64,000 nt of DNA from Undaria pinnatifida (taxonomy: Eukaryota; Sar; Phaeophyceae; Laminariales; Alariaceae). Below are positions 52,438 through 61,739 of the stretch, in pieces. Below the pieces are notes generated by a model. The model saw nothing but the letters and a program-made list of their open reading frames with translations. It was not told the DNA's origin and did not search any database. The stretch's first letter is position 1. Every line of letters begins with the position of its first letter. Location of the stretch: NCBI GenBank assembly GCA_012845835.1, contig JABAKD010000018.1:8595759-8659758 (forward strand), written 5' to 3'. A program made the translations under genes and the position numbers.

Positions 52438-52943
52438 GTAAGTTTTAGTTAGCCGTTTTGCTATATTTTTTGGCATGCATCTATTGGAAATGGTACTGGA
52501 AGTGTTTTGTTCTGGTAGCGCGCGTGCAGATGTGTGTGAGTACATGCCACTTCTTGCTGGTCGGGTGGAGAGGCCCCCCTCGATTAACCCCACTGTTAGT
52601 GGGTAAAACCAATAATTTCAAAAGTTGTACGGTATGTGGTATTTGACGATAATATTTACGTCATACTCCGGTGATGAATGACTCAACAATCCTAACCCTA
52701 TGTAATTATACAATTTTAAAAATCGAAAGAGTGGATGGAATCTTATAACCTTAAAGTATAGTATGGGTGTGAAATGATTGGTTAACCGGTTTGTTTAGGA
52801 AGCGATAAATATTGGCAAATACTGGAAGACGTGTGCCATGCTCGCGCTCCGTTCGTTTCGCTGTTGAGTATGAGCGTGACCGATTGTGGTTTTTGAGTGG
52901 GTGGGCCGAAGATCTTTTACCGCGTGACGATTTTTTTTGCAAG
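52438..52943. other. intron 29, nothing recognised
   Basis: About 500 bp without recognised repeat or exon. Confidence 0.4.
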
Positions 52944-53145
52944 GTATCACCAGGGTTGATGATGGAGACGATGTCGGTGAAAACTTGGAAGGAGGCGAGG
53001 GAAACTCTGCTCGAGTCCTGCGTGCGCTCGAAGAAATGATCGCAAGACACTTCCCGATAGAGAACAGCCGGGAGCCGGCGGAAGGGTCCAAGGAGGCTGC
53101 CGCTTTCGCGGTGTTGCTGAGGGGTCTGCTCGGCGCCTTCGTCAG
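52944..53145 (+). CDS. PRKDC: DNA-PKcs exon 30
   Basis: Residues 2143-2210, ENLEGGEGNSARVLRALEEM then IARHFPIENSREPAEGSKEA then FAVLLRGLLGAFV. It matches human [20 protein letters not shown] then EFPPGTPRF and MKKFLDALE, with IARHFP over IVAHFP. Acceptor TTTTTGCAAG; donor GTGCGC after GTCAG is needed for phase 2 into exon 31. Confidence 0.92.
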
Positions 53146-53489
53146 GTGCGCTAGATCTTGTAAGGATAACTCCTTCAGAACTCCTCACAGCTTTTTGAGG
53201 GCAAACAGCTTGGAATTAGGGCGGGTCATTGTTTGCAGTAGTGAGGTTAAGGATTTTTTGCGTTCGGGGGTAGACAAGGACTTCTGCGCGTGCGGTGGCT
53301 GTCGTCGGGTATGACACCTGGCATCCTCCGAGTAGAGGTTCGTGTTTCGATCTTGGAACGCCATCTTCTCGGTTCCCTGGTCGCGAGGTGCTTTTGCGTT
53401 GTTTTTTGGCACCCGTGTTTTCGTGAGCGCTTCGTTTGTAACAAGACCCCTCATGGTGGGGTTGTTTCTTACGGTTTGATGAAGTTTCA

Positions 53490-53615
53490 TTGCACCGCAC
53501 CGCACCGCACCTTGCGGTTTTCCTTAAACAGATTCACCTCGCACCAGACTATTGGATTCTTGAAATATTAATCCGCACCGCACGGCACCGCACCGCGCCT
53601 CACCGTGCGTTTTGG
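53490..53615. repeat. CCGCACCGCAC simple repeat pair (intron 30)
   Basis: TGCACCGCACCGCACCGCAC then CTTGCGG and, about 75 bp on, CCGCACCGCACGGCACCGCA then CCGCGCC. Confidence 0.75.
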
Positions 53616-53724
53616 TTGGTGTCAGGTTGCCGAGGGCCTGCAGGAGCAAACCCACTCCGTTTGGCTCATCCTTCTCTTCCCTTCAATGATGATTTTGTTT
53701 TACCCTGACGATCGTTCGACTCAG

Positions 53725-53796
53725 ATGTGGCGACCTCGGCCTGCTAGAGCTCCTGTTCGGCACGCTGGCGGAAGGGAAAAGGCACCTTCATTACAG
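53725..53796 (+). CDS. PRKDC: DNA-PKcs exon 31, GC donor
   Basis: Residues 2210-2234, CGDLGLLELLFGTLAEGKRH then LHY and AG. It matches human [20 protein letters not shown]. Acceptor TTCGACTCAG. The only donor that keeps phase 2 into exon 32 is TTACAG/GCAAGA, a GC-AG intron with otherwise consensus donor. A Family A array starts about ten bases beyond. Confidence 0.8.
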
Positions 53797-53802
53797 GCAA
53801 GA

Positions 53803-54713
53803 TGGCGCGTGCTACGCTGGGGGTACAGTAGTACCTCGATTTGGCCGAAACGCTCTGGCTGACGGGGGCTCCTCGATTAGACTAATAAACTACCAAATAT
53901 CGTTAGGATTCCGTGTGCTACGATATAGGGTACAGCACCTCTTTTTGGCCAAAGTATTTCTGGCGGACGGGGTTCCTCAGTTACACCAATTAGCCTAGCA
54001 AACTGCGGAACGATATTAGAATTCCATGTGCTACGACAGGGGTACAGCACTAGTACCGCTTTTGGGCCAAAATATTTCTGACTGACTGAGGCGGCTCAAT
54101 TAGACTAACAAAACTACCCAATGTCGTTAGAATTTCATTTGCTACGGTAGGGATGCAGGGTTACTGTACCTTTTTTTGTCCAAAACGTTTCTGACTGACG
54201 GGGTTCCTCAATTATATCAATTGGACTAACATTTTAATCCCATGTGCTACGATAGAGGTACAGCGGTAGTACCTTATCTTGGCCGAAGCATTTCTGGCGG
54301 ACGGGGGCTCCTCAATTACATCAATTAGACTAGCATACTCCTCATTATCATTGGAGTACCAATGGCATTTTTTTTTTTTCTTCTATCGCGGCAGCTATCT
54401 GCGATTTATGACTTCGGGAGCAGTATTTACGATATGACAACAGCATCAATTTTGCGATATGACTACGGCGGCAGTATCTACGATGTGACTACGGCGGCAG
54501 CATCTACGATTTGACTACGGCGGCAGCATCTACGATGTGACTACGGCGGCCGCATCTACGATGTTTTCGTCTTGAAGTATATATAGGCCATGGAATTACT
54601 CGTCGGGTTGCACTTTCATGCTCACAAATTCATACTTTGGGTGAGGTATAGGACGCCTCGGATTATGGACCCCGCAAAAAATGTAGTTGCACCGCTGCCG
54701 TAGCCTTGTTTAG
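53803..54713 (+). mobile_element. Family A tandem array and composite (intron 31)
   Basis: Five to six head-to-tail copies of the left 90 bp (GTGCTACGRTAGRGGTACAG, TTTGGCCRAARYRTTTCTGR, CTCCTCAATTAGACTAA). Then come a minisatellite, the TATAGGCCATGGAATTACTC core, GTTGCACTTTCATGCTC, and the right end GTTGCACCGCTGCCGTAGCC. The array parallels the one in intron 2. Confidence 0.7.
54408..54565. repeat. minisatellite GACTACGGCGGCAGCATCTACGATGT (intron 31)
   Basis: Five units of about 26 bp (GACTACGGCGGCAGYATCTA then CGATKT) inside the Family A composite; the first unit is diverged. Confidence 0.85.
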
Positions 54714-54780
54714 ATATGGAACACTCACCTGCTTGTGACTGCAGTTTTTTCTTCTGTTGAATATACCGCCCCCCAAGTAG

Positions 54781-55048
54781 TAACGCATGCTAAGGCAGAG
54801 GTGTTCACCATCTTCTCTTTTCCGAGGCTCCTGACCACTTGAGTAGCTCGATACCCCCCCCCGAAAAACCGTTTAGCGGGAAAGCATGAGCGCCACCCGA
54901 AAAAAAACACTCCCATGGCCTAGATAGATATACAGCGATTTCGTTTTTTACGTGAAGAGATTCCGGCGATTTTGGGTTAAGGAGCCTCGTCCTTCGAAAA
55001 ACGTTTCAGCAAAAAAGTGGTATACCTAAGTACCTCTATCGTAATAGT
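54781..55048 (-). mobile_element. Family A element, reverse orientation (intron 31)
   Basis: ACGCATGCTAAGGCAGAGGT at the left, CTCCCATGGCCTAGATAGAT in the middle, and GTGGTATACCTAAGTACCTC then TATCGTAATAG at the right. Confidence 0.65.
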
Positions 55049-55349
55049 GAATGTCTGGAATTGTGGCAATGTAAATGGAAACATTATTTCGCGCAATTAT
55101 TTACCAATATTTTGCGTATTTCGTGAGCGGTTTGTACTTATGTTAGCTCTACGGCGAAGTAAGATTGACCTGTCATGTGCCGTCGTTTGCTCGACAGCGA
55201 AAAGAGGCGAACAGTTCCCACCGGGGGCTCGTTCGCTCGAAATCGAAACGAGGCGAATAATCTACCGTTCGTTTAATATTTCAGCGAATTTGAAGGGACT
55301 CATGAGAGGGCACCTGATACGAATGACGCCTTCATGTTGTTCTCTTCAG

Positions 55350-55494
55350 ATGGATTTCCAGAGCGTTGGATGCGTTCGTCTCGAGGATGGACGTCGACGC
55401 AGACGGTGTTGCGGAGGCCGTTTTCGGATTCTGCCTACGCAAGATCTCCGATCAGAGGGTTCCTGTCAGCGTCAAGGTTATGCTCTTCGATAAG
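55350..55494 (+). CDS. PRKDC: DNA-PKcs exon 32
   Basis: Residues 2234-2282, WISRALDAFVSRMDVDADGV then AEAVFGFCLRKISDQRVPVS then VKVMLFDK. It fits human [20 protein letters not shown] then EMFRKDDPRLSFTRQSFVD. Acceptor CTCTTCAG, donor GTACAC, phase 2 in and 0 out. Confidence 0.82.
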
Positions 55495-55504
55495 GTACAC
55501 CTTA

Positions 55505-55575
55505 CATGGTCCCCCTTCGGGAGGTGGTTAACTTGAGATCCCGGGGGTGTCGCAAGTTGAAAAGGGGGAACGAAG
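55505..55575 (+). repeat. Family B short repeat (intron 32)
   Basis: CCCCCTTCGGGAGGTGGTTA then ACTTGAGATCCCGGGGGTGT then CGCAAGTTGAAAAGGGGGAA, the best preserved copy of the unit, ten bases after the exon 32 donor. Confidence 0.7.
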
Positions 55576-56329
55576 ACGCTAGATAGGCTACCGTGTATGT
55601 AACCCCACCAGGTATGAGCCTACCTCACATGGGAAGACCGACGATGTGAGTTCAATTTTGCTCTGAATGCGAACTGATGGTCGTGGTAGGATGCTGGTGA
55701 GCACATCACACATGGATGGACCCAAAGAGTGCTCGTTGTGGCTTTCATGAATAACATCAGCTTTGCGACGGCTGCTGTTGCGCGCTGTTGCTTTCTACCG
55801 CTGATGCTGTTGGACTGTGGAGGATACTGCTGCCGTGTTCCGCTGCTCGGATGCTTTTAAAATCGGAGGAAATTATACACGGTACCTAGTACGTAATGTG
55901 GGCTTGCAATCGTCCATAGTTCGTTCCTTTTACGATGACACGCACATTAACGCACATGCGCACACCAAAGCACCGTTCGTGACTTTCACGAAGCGAAGAC
56001 CTTGGTGTGCTGCTGCTGTCTTCAACGGCGGTGTGATGCACGTACAGCAGTAGACAGCTGACCGAGAAGAGGTTGTTTCGATTTATGTGGGTGTCTATAG
56101 TCCCTGCGTGGCTCGGCGAGGCGAAACACAATCCCGTGATAAAGAACCAGCCCCGCGATTTGAATGTCGACAGCACATGCCACGGAGCTCGGCCGAGGGC
56201 CCAACATGCGTCGCAAATACCAGCGTCCTCCTGCGTGTCCCGTAGCCAAACGCGCGGAGAAAGAGCGACGGACGCCGTAGAAAGCTTGGAAATATCGACC
56301 AAACCAAGTTCATTTAGTACCTAGTAGTA

Positions 56330-56425
56330 TGTTGTCAAGACTACACTTTTGGACAAGGTACACCTCATGTTTCATGAGGGTACACTTCGTGTTTTATCAA
56401 GGAACACTGCATGTTTTAGTTGGGC
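56330..56425. repeat. short tandem GGTACACTTCATGTTTTAT-type repeat (intron 32)
   Basis: Three units of about 29 bp: GGACAAGGTACACCTCATGT, GAGGGTACACTTCGTGTTTT, AAGGAACACTGCATGTTTTA. Confidence 0.65.
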
Positions 56426-56494
56426 GTGTTCTTAATATGTAACGATCTGATGATAAATGCAAGGTGTTTTTTCGTGTTCCGCAAGACCTCCCCA

Positions 56495-56562
56495 TCTCCC
56501 TTATATTTACGATCAGCGATCAAAGGGTTCAGCATTCGTCAGCGTTAAGGCTACACGCTATT
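56495..56562 (+). repeat. ghost copy of exon 32 3' part
   Basis: TTACGATCAGCGATCAAAGG then GTCAGCGTTAAGGCTACACG repeats exon 32 TACGCAAGATCTCCGATCAG then AGGGTTCC and GTCAGCGTCAAGGTTATGC. It lies about 1 kb downstream in the following intron, with indels. Confidence 0.6.
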
Positions 56563-56659
56563 TTTTTTCGACAGAGTAGGCGTCATGTTTTTGTTTTGGT
56601 CGTGTCGCATATGCCATTTATCATGGAGTTTACTTTCCATCTTCTCGACAAGAATTGAT

Positions 56660-56775
56660 TACAGGTACGGCCCGCCGCCCCCCCCCCCCCCCCCCCTGCA
56701 CGTGCCTTCGTTTGCATCGCGCAGAGGGCTCAACATTCTCACTGCTCGTCGATTTGCATCAAATATGTTTTCGTT
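56660..56775 (+). repeat. poly-C run and Family I repeat (intron 32)
   Basis: A run of about 20 C, then TGCACGTGCCTTCGTTTGCA then TCGCGCAGAGGGCTCAACAT then GCTCGTCGATTTGCATC, matching the reverse copy at 20085. Confidence 0.6.
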
Positions 56776-57064
56776 AGGGGTTTCGCCTTTTCGGCACGTA
56801 TCGGTGTGATACTTTTCAAGTCCTGATGACCTCAAAAGTTTTCCTTGCAATTTTGTTCTTCTCGACCGACCGTGAACCTTGCCGGCGCTCCTTGTGGTCA
56901 CCTGCTGGTTGTGTTTGTGGATGGCGTAGAGAGCTCCTCAAGAAAGGGGTCTCAGAAATATTCGGCGCACCCGTCCCGCAGCATTCGTTCTCTCAGGAAG
57001 GAGTAACCGGTTTCTGGGCAGAAAATTTGGTATTTTCTTTTTCCTATGTTTATTTTTAACACAG

Positions 57065-57289
57065 GTGTGCCTTCCGATGTTGCGGCGATGCCCAATACAA
57101 GTATCCCGAGAGCTGTACCTTTCAGCAACAGCCGCAGGGAGCACGTTCGATCCTAGGTCGAAGGGAGAGACGAATACAGGCGTCCCCGTACTGAAAAGCC
57201 TCTCGGCGGTGTTTGAAAGGCGCAGCAAGCAGACGGGCAAGTTTCTGGCCGGACCGCTACTGGCATCGTGCTGCTTCGCGCTTGTTGAG
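57065..57289 (+). CDS. PRKDC: DNA-PKcs exon 33
   Basis: Residues 2283-2357, VCLPMLRRCPIQVSRELYLS, then GVPVLKSLSAVFERRSKQTG then PLLASCCFALVE. It fits human [20 protein letters not shown] then AIDVLK and KMGYYKILDVMY. Acceptor TTTTAACACAG, donor GTGAGG, phase 0 at both ends. Confidence 0.85.
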
Positions 57290-57442
57290 GTGAGGCGACA
57301 AGCGGCGTTTAGTATCCGCGGTTTTTTCGTGCTGATCCTCGTCGTTCAACCCTAACCCAAAATCCAGCATCTGGGTGCACGACTGAGTTGATGGTTGGCC
57401 ATGATTTATGGCTGTCCCTACCCCTAACCCTGGCCCTCGCAG

Positions 57443-57595
57443 GCCTTGTACGAGATGCTGAGCCGGTCTGAATTGAAAACCCTCGCGGACGAGGCGTTCG
57501 GCAAGGAAGACGCTCTTAAGGAAGTCACCAAAACCGTTGCTAAGGCGTGGAAGGCGGTGAAGGACGGGCATACTCCAAACACCATCCCCGACCAG
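57443..57595 (+). CDS. PRKDC: DNA-PKcs exon 34
   Basis: Residues 2358-2408, ALYEMLSRSELKTLADEAFG then KEDALKEVTKTVAKAWKAVK then DGHTPNTIPDQ. It matches human [20 protein letters not shown] then LTKTLIKLCYDAFTENM. Acceptor CCCTCGCAG, donor GTATGA, phase 0 at both ends. Confidence 0.92.
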
Positions 57596-57682
57596 GTATG
57601 ACACGACAAGACGCCGCAAGCTGTTCTGTGGCTGCGCTTGATTCGTGTTTTGCCCCCCAGCTCCCCAGTTTTATTTCCTCTT

Positions 57683-57990
57683 TTCAGGTTCTCCTGCGAA
57701 TCCAAGGGACTTCGTAGGCCGTATTAATAGTTCTTACAACAGTGTGCTCCGTTGCTACGCTTGACTCATTTTTTGCGTCTCCGCTCCCTCGCTTCATCTT
57801 GTCTTCCGTACTCTCCTGCGAAAACCCTGACCGGTATAAAATGTGAGGCAACGTCCGGACGCTTAATCAACGTTCTTTGTTTTTTGTTTTTTCAATCACT
57901 ACTTCTCTCCAGCTCTTCTGGACAAGCTGTGGTGACAGGTGTCTTCCCTTCTCCCTGCCGGCACATACCTTCATTTTTATTTTCCCGCCC
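57683..57990 (+). repeat. repeated TCTCCTGCGAA blocks and Family I repeat (intron 34)
   Basis: GTTCTCCTGCGAATCCAAGG (57688) and ACTCTCCTGCGAAAACCCTG (57811) echo CTATCCTGCGAAACACAAAA at 58039, followed by partly similar sequence. These are possible ghosts of the region before exon 35. A Family I copy (TTCTGGACAAGCTGTGGTGA then CAGGTGTCTTCCC) lies at 57915. Confidence 0.5.
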
Positions 57991-58169
57991 GACACGTGTT
58001 TTTCCTCCATTTTGGTTCGTTCTATCTCCTCTTTCATGCTATCCTGCGAAACACAAAAAACGGTGAAAACAAAATGGCGGGCAACCAAACCGAACGGAAA
58101 ACCCTGGTGGTGGGCAACCGAACGTGCAACGCCGGAACCATGGGAAACCGCACGCCACGACAACGAAAG

Positions 58170-58981
58170 TCCTGGCTCGAGCTGCGCCTCCGCCGAGCCG
58201 TCTTCTCCTGTGTCTGCACGGTGGTACGCTCCACCCAAGACCAAGAGAAGCACTTCGACACCTTGCTCTGGGCAGATTCCTTCCACGACCCAACATCATC
58301 GGAGGCGGACAAAACCAGCGTTCTCGCACTTTTGCTGGATTTGTCCAAGGAGCACGTGTTTGAGGTTAGTCCTCCCTCGTTTTATACCACGGGGCTTAAT
58401 CCGCCGCGTCCTCCCCCTCCTGGCGGTAACAGGCGCGGAAGGGGGCGGGGTGGGCGGCTAACTGCTTCCGGTATGCTTTCGCAGAGCAGTCTCGGGTTTG
58501 GCGGTGATTCTTTAGCGGGGATGGGAGGCGGCAGCGGCGGCCTTGGCGGAATGCGCGATTCTGATGGGTCGGATGGGGGAAACAACCCTGCGGAAGATGT
58601 GCGAGAATCTTATAGCAGCCAGATGGCGTTGATGGACCCGGAACGCGCTTCTTCAGGGGGTGATGCTGGTGACGACAACGCTTCTCAGGGTTCTTCCTCT
58701 CAGGGGTCTTCTTCCCAGTCCCAGTTGTCGCCAGTGTTTAGGCGCGGGTCGACCGCGGTCGTGACTGCTAGAGGTGGTGGTAGGGTCGGGGTGGCAGGGA
58801 AGCAGGGGGATGATCAAGACACCCGCGAAAGCGCGGAAGAGCATGAACATGAGGATGTCGTTCTGGAGATGAGCCATGTCAACAAAGAGCCGTGCATGCG
58901 GGCGTTGCTGCTGGTCATTCAGACGGAGCGCCGGGCGTTCGAAGCGGGATGGCTGGATTCCTACGACAGGAGCGGCGGAGT
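58170..58981 (+). CDS. PRKDC: DNA-PKcs exon 35 (812 nt) with SQ-rich linker
   Basis: Residues 2409-2679. SWLELRLRRAVFSCVCTVVR matches human [20 protein letters not shown], and TSVLALLLDLSKEHVFEV matches NLIDLKRRYNFPVEVE. A Gly/Ser-rich linker with six SQ dipeptides (SYSSQMA, NASQGSSSQGSSSQSQLS) occupies the place of the human PQR autophosphorylation region (human SYSSQDPRP). Then DVVLEMSHVNKEPCMRALLL matches [20 protein letters not shown]. The acceptor taken is AACGAAAG, the first AG after a long pyrimidine stretch; the frame is open back to 57939, so an earlier start is possible. Donor GTGAGT, phase 2 out. Confidence 0.9.
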
Positions 58982-59029
58982 GTGAGTACCGTCATATTTT
59001 TGCAGCGTACTTTTTTGTGCCCTCTGGCG

Positions 59030-59140
59030 CGTGCCATAACACGATAAGGGGTAGCCCTTTTAGGGCAAAATGTTTCTCATTGGTGGGGTTCCTCAACTAA
59101 GAAGGTACCCAATATCATTAGAATGCCATTGCGGGGGAGC
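59030..59140 (+). mobile_element. Family A element, left half only (intron 35)
   Basis: GCGCGTGCCATAACACGATA then GGGCAAAATGTTTCTCATTG then GGGGTTCCTCAACTAAGAAG then AATATCATTAGAATGCCATT, then truncated. Confidence 0.6.
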
Positions 59141-59144
59141 ATGT

Positions 59145-60112
59145 ACCGTATGTGACGGTGTATATCACACCCCCCTCGGACGAGTTTCGTATGCCGATTT
59201 CTCCACGACCGGTAGAATCTAAACGCGGAGCGACACGTCTACGGAAAGATCTGGACGACATCCTCCCAAAGCCGCCACCGTTGTTATTCGTGCCGCGCTG
59301 GTTTCGGAGGAAACCGGCTCAGCATTTCATCCCGGGGGGGTGTTATACAATAACACTAACCCTATATACGGTAGTAGAATAATCAAGACCCAATATGGTT
59401 TAGTAAAAACAGGGAGATATAGGTTTTTGTGTATATCGTGGGTTCTTATTACTAGGATCCTCCGGACTAGTTGTGCTTTACAATGTTGCTCGAGTTGTAG
59501 ACCAGGGGACTGTCCTCCCGGTTGCACCTTTATGTTCATTAAAGTCACTTATTGGATGTGGTACAGAAAAACAAAATTGTGCTGCAGAATACCAAAGCGC
59601 CTTCCTCGCATCAAAATACACTTTGATTGCGGTATAAAACACGAATTGTGCTTTATAGTGTTGTTTGACATTTAGGTCAGGGAAACTGTCCATCCGGTTG
59701 CACTATTTCTGTTAAATCAAAAGTGGAAGCTAAAGTGGGGAGCCTTATAAAGTTATAAAAACATCCCTACCGTACTCAGGCGTCCTCTGCCTTTTCTTTG
59801 TTGGCGGAGGGGCCTGGCGGAAACTACAATAGCCTAAAGCAAGTGTGTGGGGGTCAACTAAATCTACACGCTCTTTGAGTTCGCTGTTTAGGTGCCGAAA
59901 GGGAGTGTCGTGTATGACAAGCGTATTGCGCCGCAGCCCCCCTCGTACGAATTACAACTGTATATTTCTCGACCGCCGTTGTGTGGTGAAAAACACCGAG
60001 CGGTGCGTCCATCGAAAGTTCTCTACAATATCTTCCGAAAGCCGCCGTTTCCTTCGTGCCTCCCTGGCTTTGGAGAAAATCATCTTTGAAATTCATCCGA
60101 GGGTGTTCGTTA
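59145..60112 (+). repeat. diverged direct duplication, units at 59150 and 59888 (intron 35)
   Basis: Both units (about 190-220 bp) share GTGTATNNCAMRCSYATT-like openings, CCCTCGKACGARTT, CGACCGNNGT, the CTTCCGAAAGCCGCCGTTTC against CCTCCCAAAGCCGCCACCGT block, and a CATTTCATCC/CATTCATCCG end. Between them, 59327-59700 holds two variants of TTAGGTCAGGGAAACTGTCC and GTTGCACCTTTATGTTCATT type. No similarity to DNA-PKcs. Confidence 0.45.
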
Positions 60113-60114
60113 TG

Positions 60115-60425
60115 CTCAGGGAGGCATGCTATGATACGGGCAGCACTTTTTCACTAATTTGTTTTCTGCGTGATGGGGTTACTTGAGCCCAAAATCGTCG
60201 GAATGTCGTTCCTTATTTTTTGCATTTTGCATTTTGCATTTTGCATTTTGCGTTTTGTGTACATATTAAGACATGGGATTGTTCATCATCATCGGGTTTG
60301 CACTTTTCATTTTTCTCTTAAAATCTGTTTTTTTGGGTGGGGTGTATATAGAGCTCCTCAAGCAACCGCCCTCAGAAGGCGAATACAATGGTTGGAGAAC
60401 CTCTACCGTAGCATGTGTCCTCTGT
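60115..60425 (+). mobile_element. Family A element (intron 35)
   Basis: GCATGCTATGATACGGGCAG at the left, CAAAATCGTCGGAATGTCGT, CATGGGATTGTTCATCATCA, AATCTGTTTTTTTGGGTGGG, GAGCTCCTCAAGCAACC, and GAACCTCTACCGTAGCATGT at the right. An internal (TTTTGCA)5 run at 60218 is an expansion within the copy. Confidence 0.7.
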
Positions 60426-60802
60426 CATGATTTGTAGACCGGTGTAGGGGCGTTAGCGTCGCCGTGTGTGGGTACGTGAGCCCTCGCATATCGTTTTACC
60501 CTTTGAACGGCGCCTGAAATGTAGTGAGCGCTCTCTATCGGCGTGCCCTTTGAAATGGCGGAGACTTTTTTCCCTGCGGCCAAAAATTGATACTACTCAC
60601 ATGCTGCGTGCTTACACCAGACGTTTCAAATAGACCGCACCTGCCTAGTTTGTCTACATACACATAACTTTTGTTTTTTCTAGTTACATCTTCATCGTCC
60701 CTTTCACTTGTTCGTCCTTTGTTTATACTCTCAAGAGATTGGACTGCTTCACAGCCAAACGACCCCCCCCCGCCTTACCGCCGTTTTTTTGTGTAAACCC
60801 AG

Positions 60803-60991
60803 GTTTGAGCCGGCGTGGTCAGCCAAGATGAGGGCGAAGCTCGCGGACCGCAACCTACCCCGCAATGTGCGCCTCCTGGCGTTCCAGTTTGCGATAAATG
60901 CCCCCGTGGCGGCTGCCGTGGTACCCTGGGCGGTGCCGTGGATCGTGGCGATGACCAACTTCGCCCTGGCCCCTCTGCCGGAGGGGTTAAG
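60803..60991 (+). CDS. PRKDC: DNA-PKcs exon 36
   Basis: Residues 2679-2742, FEPAWSAKMRAKLADRNLPR then NVRLLAFQFAINAPVAAAVV then PWAVPWIVAMTNFALAPL. It matches human [20 protein letters not shown] then [20 protein letters not shown] then KHWLSPLLQLA almost gaplessly. Acceptor AAACCCAG, donor GTGCGT, phase 2 at both ends. Confidence 0.95.
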
Positions 60992-61050
60992 GTGCGTGAG
61001 ACCGCAGCTATAGACATTATGTATTGCGCATTCCTGACGTACGCATGCTA

Positions 61051-61257
61051 GTATTTACAAGGACTTTTCACGGGTTAGGTCGAGTCAGGGCAACCCGTCC
61101 CGACCCGCGAGATTTGGAAACCTCCCGACCAGACCTGACCCATCCCGTGATATCTCAAACACCTCCTGACCCGGCCCCACTGGGCCCGCGAGATTTGACA
61201 CCCTCCTGACATGATCCGCGGGTCGGGTCATGACCCCTGAAAAGCCCTGGTATTTAC
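61051..61257. mobile_element. Family C element with perfect 8-bp target duplication (intron 36)
   Basis: AAGGACTTTTCACGGGTTAG (61059) to GACCCCTGAAAAGCCCTG (61249), flanked by GTATTTAC on both sides (61051-61058 and 61250-61257). This is the clearest evidence that Family C moves as a hAT-like element. Confidence 0.8.
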
Positions 61258-61357
61258 GGGGTACCATAGTACACAGGACCTACGATACGTACAAAATTCT
61301 ATGCATTATCCATTTTTTGCTAGCCAATTTTGGTTCTGATTAATATGCTGTCCCGTT

Positions 61358-61633
61358 TTAGTAGTACGGTAGGGGTGTACCTAAGGTTTGATCACCTCTT
61401 CGCTTGAACAGCGTTACACCTCGCCCCAAAGACTTCCTGAATTTGAGAAAAAATGAAGGTGCGACTTCATGACTAGACTGATGCCCTAGGTATGAGAAAA
61501 AATCGTTGTCATTATTTGCAAAACGAAAACGGCGTTGTCGACGACTTTGGGCTACAAAGAGCCCCGTCATCTAGAAACCGTTTTTAGCGAAAAGCGCTAT
61601 TAATGCCTCTACCTGTCGTAGCACGCGTCCGGC
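61358..61633 (-). mobile_element. Family A element, reverse orientation (intron 36)
   Basis: TAGTACGGTAGGGGTGTACC at the left and GCCTCTACCTGTCGTAGCAC then GCGTCC at the right, with ATGCCCTAGGTATGAG and AAAGAGCCCCGTCATCTAGA inside. Confidence 0.7.
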
Positions 61634-61739
61634 ATGTGCCGACGTGGCAATCGTTTTGTTGTCCCTTGTAGGACTCGCGTACAGCGATACATCACACACG
61701 AGAAAGTGTGATCTGACCATTGTATAGGCATGCAGCATG

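Noticed and set aside
53146-53314. Extension of exon 30 to the donor at 53161 (GTAAGG)
   Set aside because: It gives phase 1, which does not fit exon 31; ending at 53145 joins FV(R)CGDLGLLELL in frame with good similarity.
53490-54570. CRISPR-like regular repeats
   Set aside because: Units are contiguous without unique spacers and lie in eukaryotic intron sequence; these are a minisatellite and a CCGCACCGCAC tract.
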